From the NCBI GenBank assembly GCA_028875575.1, contig JAPPDF010000055.1, positions 1 through 64,000 on the forward strand: DNA of 64,000 nt, given 5' to 3'. Shown here in pieces: positions 45,535 to 54,412 of this stretch. The translations under genes were made by a program, and so were the position numbers. Below the pieces are notes generated by a model, which was not told the origin of the DNA, did not search any database, and saw nothing but the letters and a program-made list of their open reading frames with translations. Numbering within the stretch: position 1 is the stretch's first letter; each line of letters begins with the position of its first letter. The stretch is from Acidobacteriota bacterium (GTDB taxonomy: Bacteria > Acidobacteriota > Terriglobia > Versatilivoradales > Versatilivoraceae).

Positions 45535-47175
45535 ATGCTGGGCAGCCAGGTGATCGCCGAGCTCTTGAAACGCGAAGGCGTGGAACAGATCTTCTGCTTT
45601 CCAATGACTCCGATCCTCGAGGCCTTGACCGAGGCCGGGGTTCGGCTGATCGTGGCCCGCCAGGAACGGGTGGCGGGAAACATGGCCGACGGCTTCTCGC
45701 GGACCGCCTGCGGGGACCGAATCGGCATCGTGACGGTGCAGCAGGGTCCCGGAGCCGAAAACGCCTTCGCCGGGATCGCCCACGCCTATACCGACTCCAG
45801 CCCCATCCTCTTCCTTCCGGGTCATCCCGGGCGAGACCAGGCCGGGGTTCCACCCACCTTCGGCTCGCTTGAGAACTACCGGGCCACCACCAAGTGGGCT
45901 GACCGGGTCCCGTCGGCCGCAGCCATCCCCGGCCGGATGGCCCGGGCTTTTACCGCCTTGCGATCCGGGCGGCCCGGCCCGGTGCTGCTGGAGATTCCGG
46001 TAGACGTGGCCGAGGAGGAGTTTCCGGGCCGCCTGGAGTACCGGCCGGTGCCGGCAGTCAGGACCGGTCCCGATCCCGCGGCTGTCAGGGAGGCGGTTCG
46101 GTTGCTGCTGGCCGCCAGGCGGCCGCTCATCTGGGCAGGGCAGGGGATTTTCTACGCCAAGGCCTCCAGGGAGCTGGAGCGGGTGGCGGAGCAGTTGGCT
46201 GCGCCGGTGATGACCTCGCTCCAGGGCAAGAGCGCCTTCAACGAAACCCATCCCCTGGCATTGGGAACGACCGGATACAGCCAGACCGACATGGTGGGAG
46301 AGCAGCTGGCGTCGAGCGACGCCCTGTTGGTCATCGGCTCCAGCCTGACCCGTTCCCTGTTTGCGCCTGCCATTCCCGGCGACGGCAGGGTGCTCATTCA
46401 CGCCACCCTGGACTGGAAGGATCTGAACAAGGCCTATCGGGCCGACGTGCCCATCCTGGGGGACGCCAAGCTGGTTCTGGAGCAAATGCTGGAGGAAATT
46501 GCCCGCCAATCGGAGAAGGGAAAGCGGGACGAACGGCGCCGGTCGGTCGAGGCCGACATAGGAAAGCTTCGGAACGCCTGGCAGGCCCGCTGGGCGGGTA
46601 AGCTCCAATCCTCCCAGGTACCCATCAACCCCTATCGCGTCATCGGGGAACTGAAGCAGGCGTTAGACCCGGCTTCGGCCATTGTCACCCACGATTCCGG
46701 CTCCCCCCGAGATCAGATCGCTCCGCTCTATGAGGCGGTGACCCCTCGCGGCTACCTGGGATGGGGAAATTCAACCCAACTGGGCTTTTCTCTGGGCGCT
46801 GCCATGGGGGCCAAGCTGGCCGCTCCCGACAAGCTGGTGGTTACCTTCATGGGCGATGCAGCCTTCGGTATGGTGGGCATGGATCTGGAGACGGCCGTGA
46901 GGGAACACATACCCATCCTGGTTCTGCTGTTGAACAATTCGGCCATGGGCGGCTACGAACAGTACATCCCCAAGGCCGCCATCGAGGGTCGCGCCAAGTT
47001 TCTTTCGGGAAACTACAGCCAGGTGGCCCGGGGGCTGGGGGCTTACGCCGAGCGGGTCGAGGACCCGGAGGCGGTGCAGGCTGCCCTGCAACGTGGAATA
47101 GCCGCAACCCGGGAAGGACATCCGGCCTTGCTCGAGTTCATCACCTGTGAGGAGACCGACATCGCCAAGCGGTAG
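45535..47175 (+). CDS. Thiamine diphosphate-dependent enzyme, acetolactate synthase-like
   Basis: A 546-residue three-domain ThDP enzyme. N-terminal Pyr domain with the activating Glu in V-A-R-Q-E-R, middle Rossmann-like domain, and PP domain with the ThDP motif M-G-D-A-A-F-G-M ... L-L-L-N-N (about 445-475). Q-Q-G-P-G-A-E-N-A and G-H-P-G-R-D-Q in the first part. Acetolactate synthase large subunit, benzoylformate and oxalyl-CoA decarboxylases share this pattern. No small regulatory subunit is near, so catabolic activity is likely. The exact substrate is unknown. Confidence 0.85.
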   Translation: MLGSQVIAELLKREGVEQIFCFPMTPILEALTEAGVRLIVARQERVAGNMADGFSRTACGDRIGIVTVQQGPGAENAFAGIAHAYTDSSPILFLPGHPGRDQAGVPPTFGSLENYRATTKWADRVPSAAAIPGRMARAFTALRSGRPGPVLLEIPVDVAEEEFPGRLEYRPVPAVRTGPDPAAVREAVRLLLAARRPLIWAGQGIFYAKASRELERVAEQLAAPVMTSLQGKSAFNETHPLALGTTGYSQTDMVGEQLASSDALLVIGSSLTRSLFAPAIPGDGRVLIHATLDWKDLNKAYRADVPILGDAKLVLEQMLEEIARQSEKGKRDERRRSVEADIGKLRNAWQARWAGKLQSSQVPINPYRVIGELKQALDPASAIVTHDSGSPRDQIAPLYEAVTPRGYLGWGNSTQLGFSLGAAMGAKLAAPDKLVVTFMGDAAFGMVGMDLETAVREHIPILVLLLNNSAMGGYEQYIPKAAIEGRAKFLSGNYSQVARGLGAYAERVEDPEAVQAALQRGIAATREGHPALLEFITCEETDIAKR

Positions 47176-47235
47176 TTGGGATTGAAACTGCCGCCGGCGA
47201 CAACCTGCCGGGAAGGAGTCTCCCTATTGGATCCG

Positions 47236-47263
47236 ATGGATCCGATCGGGACGACCGATCCAT
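47236..47263. terminator. Imperfect inverted repeat between convergent genes
   Basis: ATGGATC (47236-47242) and GATCCAT (47257-47263) flank a GC-rich middle, with a second GGATCC nearby, in the gap between the ThDP gene stop (47175) and the exchanger stop (47265). It could act as a two-way terminator, but there is no T-run. Confidence 0.35.
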
Positions 47264-47264
47264 C

Positions 47265-48290
47265 CTAAGTGCCGTCCAGAATATAGCTGACCACCGTATA
47301 CACGACATAAATGGCCAGCATGACCACTCCATGGGAGCGGCCCAGCCGGTCCTGGCCCGGGAGGAGTCCGATCCTCAGGATCAGCATCAATAGCAGCATG
47401 GTCGGGAACAGAAGTATAAAGAACATGGGATCGGCGCTCAGACCCCCGCGCGTGACCGCCCCCGCGGCTCCTACCACGAACAGGACGTTGAGGATATTGG
47501 CTCCGATCACGTTGCCCAGCGCCAACTCTCCGTGACCCCGCACGGCTGCCGTGGTGGCGACCACCAGCTCCGGCAGGGACGTGCCGAAAGCCACCAGAGT
47601 GGCTGCGATCACGCTCTCCGGAACTTCCAGTCGGACGGCGGACTCGGTGACCGCGGGCAGGAGAATGCGGGCCGACACCACCACCAGCGCAACCGATCCC
47701 ACCAGCCTGGCGACAATCACCCCAATCGAGTCCGTTTCGCTTTCCTGACCCTCTCCCGACACCGGGTTTCTCTCCCGGGCCCAGCGGACCGATTGCCAGA
47801 CATAACCGGCAAGGGCCAGCAGAAAGGCGACGGCCACGAATCGGGTGACTTGGCCACCACCGGTGAAGGCATCGCCTGCCGAAGGCCAGGGGAAGGAGGC
47901 CAGAACCAGCAGGATGACCGCGGCCAACTGGATGGCGTTCTGCCGCATGACGATCTTCCGGGCGATCCTGGGCGGGTCCAGCATGCAGGACAGCCCCAGA
48001 ATCAGACCGGTGTTGCAGATGATGGAGCCGACGGCGTTTCCCAAAGCCAGGCTTGATTGCCCCCGAACGGCGGCCAGAACCGAGACGGCCACCTCCGGCA
48101 TGGTTGTTCCCAGGCTCACGATGGTGGCCCCGATCACCACCTTCGGAATGTTCGAGCGCTCCGACAGGCTGACGGCCGCGGAGATCAGCCAGTCGGCTGC
48201 CTTTCCCAGAATGAGCAGGCTGCCCAGAATCACTCCGGTCAGCAGGCTCCAATGGATTTCGGACAGAAAGGATTGAAAGGCTTGTTCCAA
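47265..48290 (-). CDS. Ca2+/Na+ exchanger family protein
   Basis: A 341-residue membrane protein with about ten helices in two inverted halves. The duplicated alpha motifs are G-A-T-I-V-S-L-G-T-T-M-P-E and A-T-L-V-A-F-G-T-S-L-P-E, and each is followed by a G-N-A-V-G-S or G-N-V-I-G-A segment. This is the NCX/CaxA pattern, with the acidic residue of each repeat intact. Probably moves Ca2+ against Na+ or H+ at the inner membrane. The start ATG at 48290 is the first plausible one. Confidence 0.93.
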   Translation of the reverse strand: MEQAFQSFLSEIHWSLLTGVILGSLLILGKAADWLISAAVSLSERSNIPKVVIGATIVSLGTTMPEVAVSVLAAVRGQSSLALGNAVGSIICNTGLILGLSCMLDPPRIARKIVMRQNAIQLAAVILLVLASFPWPSAGDAFTGGGQVTRFVAVAFLLALAGYVWQSVRWARERNPVSGEGQESETDSIGVIVARLVGSVALVVVSARILLPAVTESAVRLEVPESVIAATLVAFGTSLPELVVATTAAVRGHGELALGNVIGANILNVLFVVGAAGAVTRGGLSADPMFFILLFPTMLLLMLILRIGLLPGQDRLGRSHGVVMLAIYVVYTVVSYILDGT

Positions 48291-48469
48291 GGGGTCGAGC
48301 GCGGGTCGTGGGGTGCTGGCCGCTGGAGCGGCGGATGGCTGATGGCGAAGTCCGCCCGGTAATCGGCGCGTCTCGCAGGCAGGATGCTAATCGTTTCCGT
48401 CTCGGATGGCAATCAAATCCCGGATATTCTGGAGAGGCGTGCTTCAGACCGACAAGTCAGGGGAAAGAG

Positions 48470-48497
48470 AAATCCACGAAGGGACACGAAGGACCAG
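48470..48497 (+). repeat. Family B repeat at 48.5 kb
   Basis: AATCCACGAAGGGACACGAA followed by GGACCAGGG, two 10 bp units of the B family. No facing arm is found within 100 bp, so this looks like a solitary or decayed copy. Confidence 0.65.
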
Positions 48498-48596
48498 GGA
48501 AAGACAAGAATCCCATCTCCCCGGGGTTGTCGTGGCGCTACCACTACGGGCAGATAGCCTGGTAGGCCGCCGTCATTTGATCTACAGGGACAATTA

Positions 48597-48750
48597 ACAT
48601 CGATGCACAGGATATACAGGAATTGGTTTTGGGAGCTTGCAGTGCCCTAGTCCCGGGCATCAGCAAACCCGCGTCAAACCATTTCGCCGGTCGACACCCT
48701 GTGCAGCAATCTTCCCTCCCGTCAATCCTGTGCATGCTGTGCATCGATGT
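48597..48750. repeat. Family C inverted pair at 48.7 kb
   Basis: Left arm from 48597 (ACATCGATGCACAGGATATA) and right arm 48724-48750 (reverse complement ACATCGATGCACAGCATGCA). The first 14 bases pair perfectly, then single mismatches. The ca. 100 bp inside has no ORF. The third C element of the window, and the most diverged. Confidence 0.8.
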
Positions 48751-48824
48751 TCGAGAAAATACCGTTCCCCGCAATCGGTCCGGCGTTTCCCCACCGCATC
48801 AGGTGTTGCCTCGACGACCCCCTC

Positions 48825-49433
48825 TCAACGGCGGAGTGATCCGCTGCTTTTACCGGTGACGTTCCCTCCGGGGGCCGGCTCCAGGTGCACCGTGTACCTC
48901 TGGGTGACCGGAATGCAGAAGGTGTCGGCGTCATCGCAGGCGAAGTAGCGCACGGTAAGGCGCAAGGGCCGGCTCTGTCCGCTGGTGGCGATGTCCAGCA
49001 GGAACTCCCGGGGGTCCTTGTCGGCAGGTTGTTTCACCTTGGGGCCAGTCCCGCGGCTGGGCGTGACCCGGACTCCCTCGGCAGTCTCCAGCCGGAATTC
49101 CAGCGGCTTGACCCGGTTGTTCCAGTGGACGGCGTAGAGTGGGTCCAGGTGGAAACCGAGATAGAGTTTGCCCTCACTCCGGGTCAGAAAGGGTCGGTCC
49201 ACCTCCGCCCGCAGCCTGGCATAGAAGGGGATGGGTCTTTTCTGCTTCTCCGGCACGACTTTCAGCGGGACCATTCCGGCAGGGCGCCGGACACCGGGGA
49301 CGATGCCGGAAGGAATGTTCGGATTGGAACGGCCGTGCTTCGCCTCCGTCTGCGGCTCGGTTGCCCGAGCCCGTTCCGGGCTGACGGGAGTCAAGGCCAC
49401 CAATCCCAATCCAAGCCATGCAGCTGTCCGCAT
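48825..49433 (-). CDS. Exported protein of unknown function
   Basis: A 202-residue protein from the ATG at 49433, with GGAGGAGGAT just upstream (reverse strand), giving a signal peptide A-A-W-L-G-L-G-L-V-A-L-T-P. The mature part is beta-rich; the end has T-V-R-Y-F-A-C-D-D-A-D-T-F-C-I-P-V-T, a paired-Cys strand like that in the N-terminal (alpha) domain of DsbD-type thiol-disulfide proteins. It could be a DsbD-alpha-like redox protein. The similarity is local, so the function stays open. It starts opposite the exchanger gap and is followed by a MATE gene upstream. Confidence 0.55.
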   Translation of the reverse strand: MRTAAWLGLGLVALTPVSPERARATEPQTEAKHGRSNPNIPSGIVPGVRRPAGMVPLKVVPEKQKRPIPFYARLRAEVDRPFLTRSEGKLYLGFHLDPLYAVHWNNRVKPLEFRLETAEGVRVTPSRGTGPKVKQPADKDPREFLLDIATSGQSRPLRLTVRYFACDDADTFCIPVTQRYTVHLEPAPGGNVTGKSSGSLRR

Positions 49434-49519
49434 CGGGGATCCTCCTCCCCGTCTAGTGTATCGCTTGTCGAACGGCATCCGCCACCGGTTTTGGAGACAC
49501 CGCCCGTGCGGGAGCGGTG

Positions 49520-50911
49520 TCAAGGCAGCGCGGCCGTGCGGCCCTCCCTGAGCTCTCCGGACTTGCGGATCCAGACCGCCAGCAGCACCGCCCCGATGCC
49601 GATCAGTCCGGCCGACAGTCCGACCCACAGGCCCTGAACCCCCCAATTGAAATGAAAACAGAGTAAATAGCCCAGTACCATGCCGAACGGCCAGTGTCCG
49701 ATCAGATTGACCACCATGGGCGTCCTGGTGTCTGCGGCGCCTCTCAAATTCCCGGTGGCCACCACCTGAATGCCGTCGAAAAACATGAAGGCCGCAGCGA
49801 TCAGCAGCAGGGGCGTTCCGATGGCAATCACCTGCGCGTCCACGGTAAAGAGGCGCATGATTCCTTCAGGCAGCAGGACAAAAAGCAGGCCGGACACCAG
49901 CATGAAGCCGCTTCCAAGGAGTAGGGCCATCCACCCCGAATCGGCCGCCCGCTGCAGGTCTCCTCGACCGATTTCCCGGCCCACCCGCACCGCTCCGGCC
50001 GAGGAGACCCCCAGCGGAACCATGAACACGAAGCCGGCCGCGTTCAGCGCGATCTGGTGGGCGGCCACCGCTGCCGGCTCCAGCTTGCCTGCCAGCGAGG
50101 TCACGGCGGCGAAGACCCCGACCTCCAGGGTGGTCTGCAGCGATGCCGGAAGACCCAGGTTCACCAGGCGGCGCATTCTGTCCAGGTCGGGCTTGAAGGA
50201 AATTCCCAGCAGGGGTGTCCGCTGTCGGCGGTGGTAGCGGAAGATGAGCATCCCCAGGCCGAGCGCCATGTAGACGCGCGAGATGCAGGTGGCCCAGCCC
50301 GCGCCCTCGACTCCCATGGCTGGGAACCCCAGTTTGCCGAATATGAGTACCCAGTTGGAGGCGACGTTCACCATGTTGGCGGTGACCAGCACCACCATGA
50401 TCCCCTGGACTCGCTCGATTCCCTGCAGATAGCGACGAAAGGTGTTGTAGAGCATCAGGGGGAAAATGCCCCAGCTTACCGCCTTCAGGTAGGGCAGCGT
50501 GAGCGCCAGCACCTCGGGGTGGAAGCCCCACAGGTCCAGGTAGGGCAGGCTTCCCCAGAGAACGAACATCATGAGGGGGCTGAGCAGAAGGCTGAGGTGA
50601 ATACCGTGCACCAGCCATCCCTGGCATTCCCGCCATTGATTGGCTCCGTGGGCTTGCGACACCAGGGTGTCCAACCCCAGCGACAGGCCCATTCCCAGGA
50701 TGGTGGCCGCCAGGAAAACCGCCGTGCCGATGCTCACGGCCCCTATGGCTTCCGCACTCAGCCGTCCTACCATCATGGTGTCCACCAGGCTCATGGTCAT
50801 CCAGCCCAACTCGGTCATGACCACCGGGACCGACAGGGAAACCATCGGCTTCAGCTCGCGGAGCAGTCCGGCCGGCGAATCCTTCGGGGAGTAATGCGGA
50901 ATGAGAGGCAT
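49520..50911 (-). CDS. MATE family efflux transporter
   Basis: A 463-residue membrane protein from the ATG at 50911 with about 12 helices. First half S-L-S-V-P-V-V-M-T-E-L-G-W and L-V-D-T-M-M-V-G-R-L-S-A; second half repeats L-E-V-G-V-F-A and R-V-G-R-E-I-G-R-G. MATE/NorM proteins export cations and drugs against Na+ or H+. A longer frame to 51007 adds a cysteine-rich unrelated leader. The next gene starts divergently. Confidence 0.93.
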   Translation of the reverse strand: MPLIPHYSPKDSPAGLLRELKPMVSLSVPVVMTELGWMTMSLVDTMMVGRLSAEAIGAVSIGTAVFLAATILGMGLSLGLDTLVSQAHGANQWRECQGWLVHGIHLSLLLSPLMMFVLWGSLPYLDLWGFHPEVLALTLPYLKAVSWGIFPLMLYNTFRRYLQGIERVQGIMVVLVTANMVNVASNWVLIFGKLGFPAMGVEGAGWATCISRVYMALGLGMLIFRYHRRQRTPLLGISFKPDLDRMRRLVNLGLPASLQTTLEVGVFAAVTSLAGKLEPAAVAAHQIALNAAGFVFMVPLGVSSAGAVRVGREIGRGDLQRAADSGWMALLLGSGFMLVSGLLFVLLPEGIMRLFTVDAQVIAIGTPLLLIAAAFMFFDGIQVVATGNLRGAADTRTPMVVNLIGHWPFGMVLGYLLCFHFNWGVQGLWVGLSAGLIGIGAVLLAVWIRKSGELREGRTAALP

Positions 50912-51093
50912 TCTTTTTGTCTGGTGGTTTGGGAAGTTACTCCTTAAACTCTCGACACGGTCCGGGCCGGTTGTGCATCCGGCATCGCGAGCTTTTTGGA
51001 GCGGCAACCGGACGGCTGGGAAATTGTATCCGGAAGCAGGCTGCCGGTGGCGGGAGACGGTTCATTCAACACAATAAGGAGGTCCCATTGGTC

Positions 51094-52197
51094 ATGAGAC
51101 ACGAATCCAATGTAGCAAAAAACAGGCCCATGGAGCGCCGGGAATTTCTGCGGGCGGCAGGGAAAATCGCAGCCGTCACCGCCATGACCTCGGAGGCCTT
51201 TGGCCGAAATTTCGGTCCTGAGGCGGAGCCGGTACGTTATCCGGAGCCGGACGTGGTGGCTCTCGACAAGCGCTTCAGGTACAAGCTGGGCAATTCACCC
51301 ATTCTGCGCCTGCACCGCGGGACCCTGTGGGCCGAAGGGCCGGCCTGGAACGGCGTCGGCCGCTACCTGCTATGGAGCGACATTCCCAACAACGAGCAGC
51401 TTCGCTGGTTGGAGGAAGACGGCCACGTGGCCCGTCGGTTTCGCTTCCCCTCGGGGAACTCCAACGGGAACACCTTTGATTTTCAGGGCCGGCAGATCGC
51501 CTGCGAGCACGGCAACCGCAGGGTGGTGCGCTACGAGTTCAACGGAGGAATCACGGTACTGGCCGACTCCCATGGAGGCAAGTCGCTCAACGCTCCCAAC
51601 GATGCCGTGGTCCATCCCGAAGACGGGGCCGTCTGGTTTACCGATCCCGGATACGGCAGCCTCATGAACTACGAGGGGAACCGGGCCGACACGGGATCCC
51701 TACAGCCTTACCAGAAGGAGGCGATCTACCGGGTCGACCCGCAGCAGGGCACACTGGAAAAGGTGGCGGACGACATCTACAAGCCCAACGGGCTCTGCTT
51801 TTCTCCCGATTACAAGAAACTCTACGTGGCCGACACCGGGGCCTCGCACTATCCGGACGCACCCAAGAACATCAAGGTCTGGGACGTGGTGGATCAGAGA
51901 TATCTGCGAAACGGGCGAGAGTTCGCTTCCATGGAGCTTGAAGGCAAGACCGGTTTCGCCGACGGCATCCGGGCCGATACCGACGGCAACGTCTGGGCCA
52001 GCGCCGGTTGGGTGGGGGACGGTTACGACGGGGTGCACATCTTCGCCCCTGACGGCGACCGCATCGGCTTGATCCGGCTGCCGGAGATCTGTTCCAACGT
52101 CTGCTTCGGGGGAACCAAGCGCAACCGGCTGTTCATGACAGGGAGTCAGTCCCTCTACGCCGTCTACGTGGAGACCCAGGGAGCGCACCTGACCTGA
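51094..52197 (+). CDS. Exported SMP-30/gluconolactonase-like protein
   Basis: A 367-residue protein from the ATG at 51094 (GGAGG about 11 bp upstream). The signal has the twin-arginine pattern M-E-R-R-E-F-L-R-A-A-G-K-I-A-A-V, so Tat export is likely. A six-bladed propeller follows: L-W-A-E-G-P-A-W, L-N-A-P-N-D-A-V-V-H, W-F-T-D-P-G-Y-G and K-P-N-G-L-C-F-S-P-D are the metal-ligand loops (Glu, Asn, Asp) of the SMP-30/gluconolactonase/Drp35 family. Substrate is likely a lactone; not provable from sequence. Confidence 0.88.
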   Translation: MRHESNVAKNRPMERREFLRAAGKIAAVTAMTSEAFGRNFGPEAEPVRYPEPDVVALDKRFRYKLGNSPILRLHRGTLWAEGPAWNGVGRYLLWSDIPNNEQLRWLEEDGHVARRFRFPSGNSNGNTFDFQGRQIACEHGNRRVVRYEFNGGITVLADSHGGKSLNAPNDAVVHPEDGAVWFTDPGYGSLMNYEGNRADTGSLQPYQKEAIYRVDPQQGTLEKVADDIYKPNGLCFSPDYKKLYVADTGASHYPDAPKNIKVWDVVDQRYLRNGREFASMELEGKTGFADGIRADTDGNVWASAGWVGDGYDGVHIFAPDGDRIGLIRLPEICSNVCFGGTKRNRLFMTGSQSLYAVYVETQGAHLT

Positions 52198-52251
52198 TGC
52201 CACCGGTCTTTTCCACGTTGGCAGCGTTGGCGGCCCTCACGGCGGGGCCCA

Positions 52252-52734
52252 TCAGCTTGCGTCAGCGCCCGCGTTCCGGTTGCCGCGCCCCTTGATGAGG
52301 AGCAGGATGGAGCCCAGTACCATTCCAGCGACCATGGCCATCACGACCCAGACTACCAGGTTGCGCCCCGGAATCACCAAATAGGCCTGAAAGGGGCCTA
52401 TTCCCTCGCCCACGTTGCCTCCCCGAGCCAGGAGGAAGCGGGGGGATTGCCACTGCCAGAGGTAGGCCATCCAGTAGGTCACCAGCACCATCAGCCGGGT
52501 GTAGAGGGTGTAGAGGACGAGGCCCTTGAACAGCGCTCGGTAGGGCCGATCGCTTTGGGACGACTGGATCTGGTAGGCGAGGTAGAAGGGCACCAGAAAG
52601 TGCAGCCAGGCGACCCCCAGCAGGTTGTTGATCGAATCGGGGGCGCCCAGTTGTTCCAGAACGATCCGCAGCACGACCACGATTGCGGCGACGATCAGCG
52701 GCCATTTCAGCCTGTTTCCGGTGTCCGATGCCAT
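52252..52734 (-). CDS. Multi-helix membrane protein of unknown function
   Basis: A 160-residue protein from the ATG at 52734 with about four hydrophobic helices (about 9-27, 35-55, 70-92, 118-142), the last followed by a basic K-G-R-G-N-R-N tail. It contains H-F-L-V-P-F-Y-L-A-Y-Q-I and W-M-A-Y-L-W-Q-W. I do not recognise the family. It is convergent to the SMP-30-like gene, 54 bp away, and divergent from the ThuA-fusion gene at 52871. Confidence 0.6.
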   Translation of the reverse strand: MASDTGNRLKWPLIVAAIVVVLRIVLEQLGAPDSINNLLGVAWLHFLVPFYLAYQIQSSQSDRPYRALFKGLVLYTLYTRLMVLVTYWMAYLWQWQSPRFLLARGGNVGEGIGPFQAYLVIPGRNLVVWVVMAMVAGMVLGSILLLIKGRGNRNAGADAS

Positions 52735-52870
52735 GGGGTGTCTCCTTGGGATGCGATCAATGTCGGCGGCTTGTAGCATATCACGGTCTGCGGCCTGGAA
52801 TGACTCCTCCCGGCCGTAGTTTGGGAGTCGTAACCTGGCGGGCAGGCCCAGGCGAGTACAGGAATGATCG

Positions 52871-54361
52871 ATGGTTAGATTCGGTCCATTGATCGGGTGT
52901 CTTTTTGTGGCCGCGGGAGGCGGATCGGCCCGAGCCCTCGATTTTGTGCAGCAGATCGCGCCCGGTGTCCACTTGGCCGGCTTCGCCGACCGCTACGGTT
53001 CCGCCAACTGCGGTTGGATCGAGTTGGAGGATCGCACGGTGCTGATCGATCTGCCGCATGGGATCGGAGTGGAAGCGTTCCTGGAGGCGGTTTCCCGAAC
53101 TGCCTCCAAGCCAATCCGCTCGTTGTTGCTGACCAGCAAACCGAATCCTCAAGACGAGAGGCTGCAAGCGCTCAAGGCGCGCGGCGTTGGAGTGGTCGAG
53201 GTTTCCGAGGCTCGGAGAACAATCTCGTTGGGCAAGGGGCCGCGGCTCATCGAAGCGATCCCCTGCGACGACGGCCGGAAAACCCCGGCGGTAGCCTTCT
53301 TCCTGCCGCGAGAGCGGATCCTGTTTGCGGGCCGGATGGTCATCCACGGTCCTCGGGCCGATCTGTCGGGCCGGGACACCCTGGCCTGGATGGCTACGCT
53401 TCGAAAACTGAAGCAGCTTGGGGCCAAGCGGGTGGTTCCGGGCTACGGCAGCTGGGAGGGCGGAGATCTACTGGGGCGCCAGATGGGCTATCTGGCCGAG
53501 TTGCGCCGCCAGGTGGCTTATGGGATCTGCCTGGGCCTTCCGTTGGAAGAGATCCGCAAGGGGATCCTGCTGCCTGCTTCCTACTTTCCCTGGGTGCCAT
53601 ACGGAGAGCCGGCCGCCGAAGACATCGATCACCTGTTCCGGGAACAGACGGTCCCCGTGGCTCCCTTCGGACGGAAGGGTCCCCCCGGAAAAGGCGAGGG
53701 TCCTCAGGCCCTGGTCCTGATCGGCGACCGGTTTCATGAGCCGGAGCACATCCAGGAGGGGTTGAAACCGGTCTTCGAGGCGACCGGGGTGACCCCCCAC
53801 TTTGCCGTCGACTTCCGGGCGCTGTCAGCCCAAAACCTGGCTCGGGTCCAGCTGCTGGTGATCTTGAAGGACGGCATGCTGTGGCCGGAGGGGTATGACC
53901 GTCCCTACCGCCAGTGGATGACCATGGAGCAGCAGAAAGCGGTGGTGGAATTCGTGGAGGCCGGAGGGGGATTTCTGAACCTGCACAACTCCATGGGACT
54001 CTATCCCGAGGGCCCCTACCTCGACCTGGTGGGAGGGCGTTATCAGGGTCATGGGCCGCTGGAGAGATTTGGCGTGGAGGTGGTGGATGCGGAACACCCG
54101 GTTACGCGGGGTGTGAGGGACTTTTTCGTAGCCGACGAGCAGCACACGCCCTCATACGAATCGCAAAAGGTGGGTTTGCTGCTGAAGAATCGCTCCGATC
54201 AGGGCAAGGTGGCCGCAGCCGGCTGGGCCTACCAAACCGGCCAGGGGCGCCTCTGCCACCTGGCCAACGGCCATACCCGGGAATCCCTGGATCATCCCAT
54301 GTTCCAGCGCCTGATGCGGAATGCCGTCAAGTGGTGTCTGGCCAGGCCGGATCCTCGTTAG
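52871..54361 (+). CDS. Fusion of a metal-less metallo-beta-lactamase fold and a ThuA domain, exported
   Basis: A 496-residue protein with a signal peptide (1-23). Residues about 26-250 follow the metallo-beta-lactamase fold, but each metal motif is lost: the H-x-H-x-D-H site is S-K-P-N-P-Q (89-94), the G-D ligand is A-G-R (153-155), and the G-H-G loop is P-G-Y-G (190-193). A ThuA/trehalose-utilisation-type domain follows (about 265-490): L-V-L-I-G-D-R-F-H-E, N-L-H-N-S-M-G, L-V-G-G-R-Y-Q-G-H and E-H-P-V-T-R-G-V. It could bind a ligand rather than hydrolyse it. Same direction and near the SMP-30-like gene. Confidence 0.82.
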   Translation: MVRFGPLIGCLFVAAGGGSARALDFVQQIAPGVHLAGFADRYGSANCGWIELEDRTVLIDLPHGIGVEAFLEAVSRTASKPIRSLLLTSKPNPQDERLQALKARGVGVVEVSEARRTISLGKGPRLIEAIPCDDGRKTPAVAFFLPRERILFAGRMVIHGPRADLSGRDTLAWMATLRKLKQLGAKRVVPGYGSWEGGDLLGRQMGYLAELRRQVAYGICLGLPLEEIRKGILLPASYFPWVPYGEPAAEDIDHLFREQTVPVAPFGRKGPPGKGEGPQALVLIGDRFHEPEHIQEGLKPVFEATGVTPHFAVDFRALSAQNLARVQLLVILKDGMLWPEGYDRPYRQWMTMEQQKAVVEFVEAGGGFLNLHNSMGLYPEGPYLDLVGGRYQGHGPLERFGVEVVDAEHPVTRGVRDFFVADEQHTPSYESQKVGLLLKNRSDQGKVAAAGWAYQTGQGRLCHLANGHTRESLDHPMFQRLMRNAVKWCLARPDPR

Positions 54362-54412
54362 CAATCGGCGCCGATCCGTCTCCCTGCCTGATGGGCCAGG
54401 GCGGAATCCGTT

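Larger units (their letters stand above)
48291..48824. other. Gene-free intergenic stretch with repeats
   Basis: A 534 bp divergence-like gap between two minus-strand genes. A family B unit (48470-48497) and a family C pair (48597-48750) lie in it; no gene is supported by the short frames there. Confidence 0.7.
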
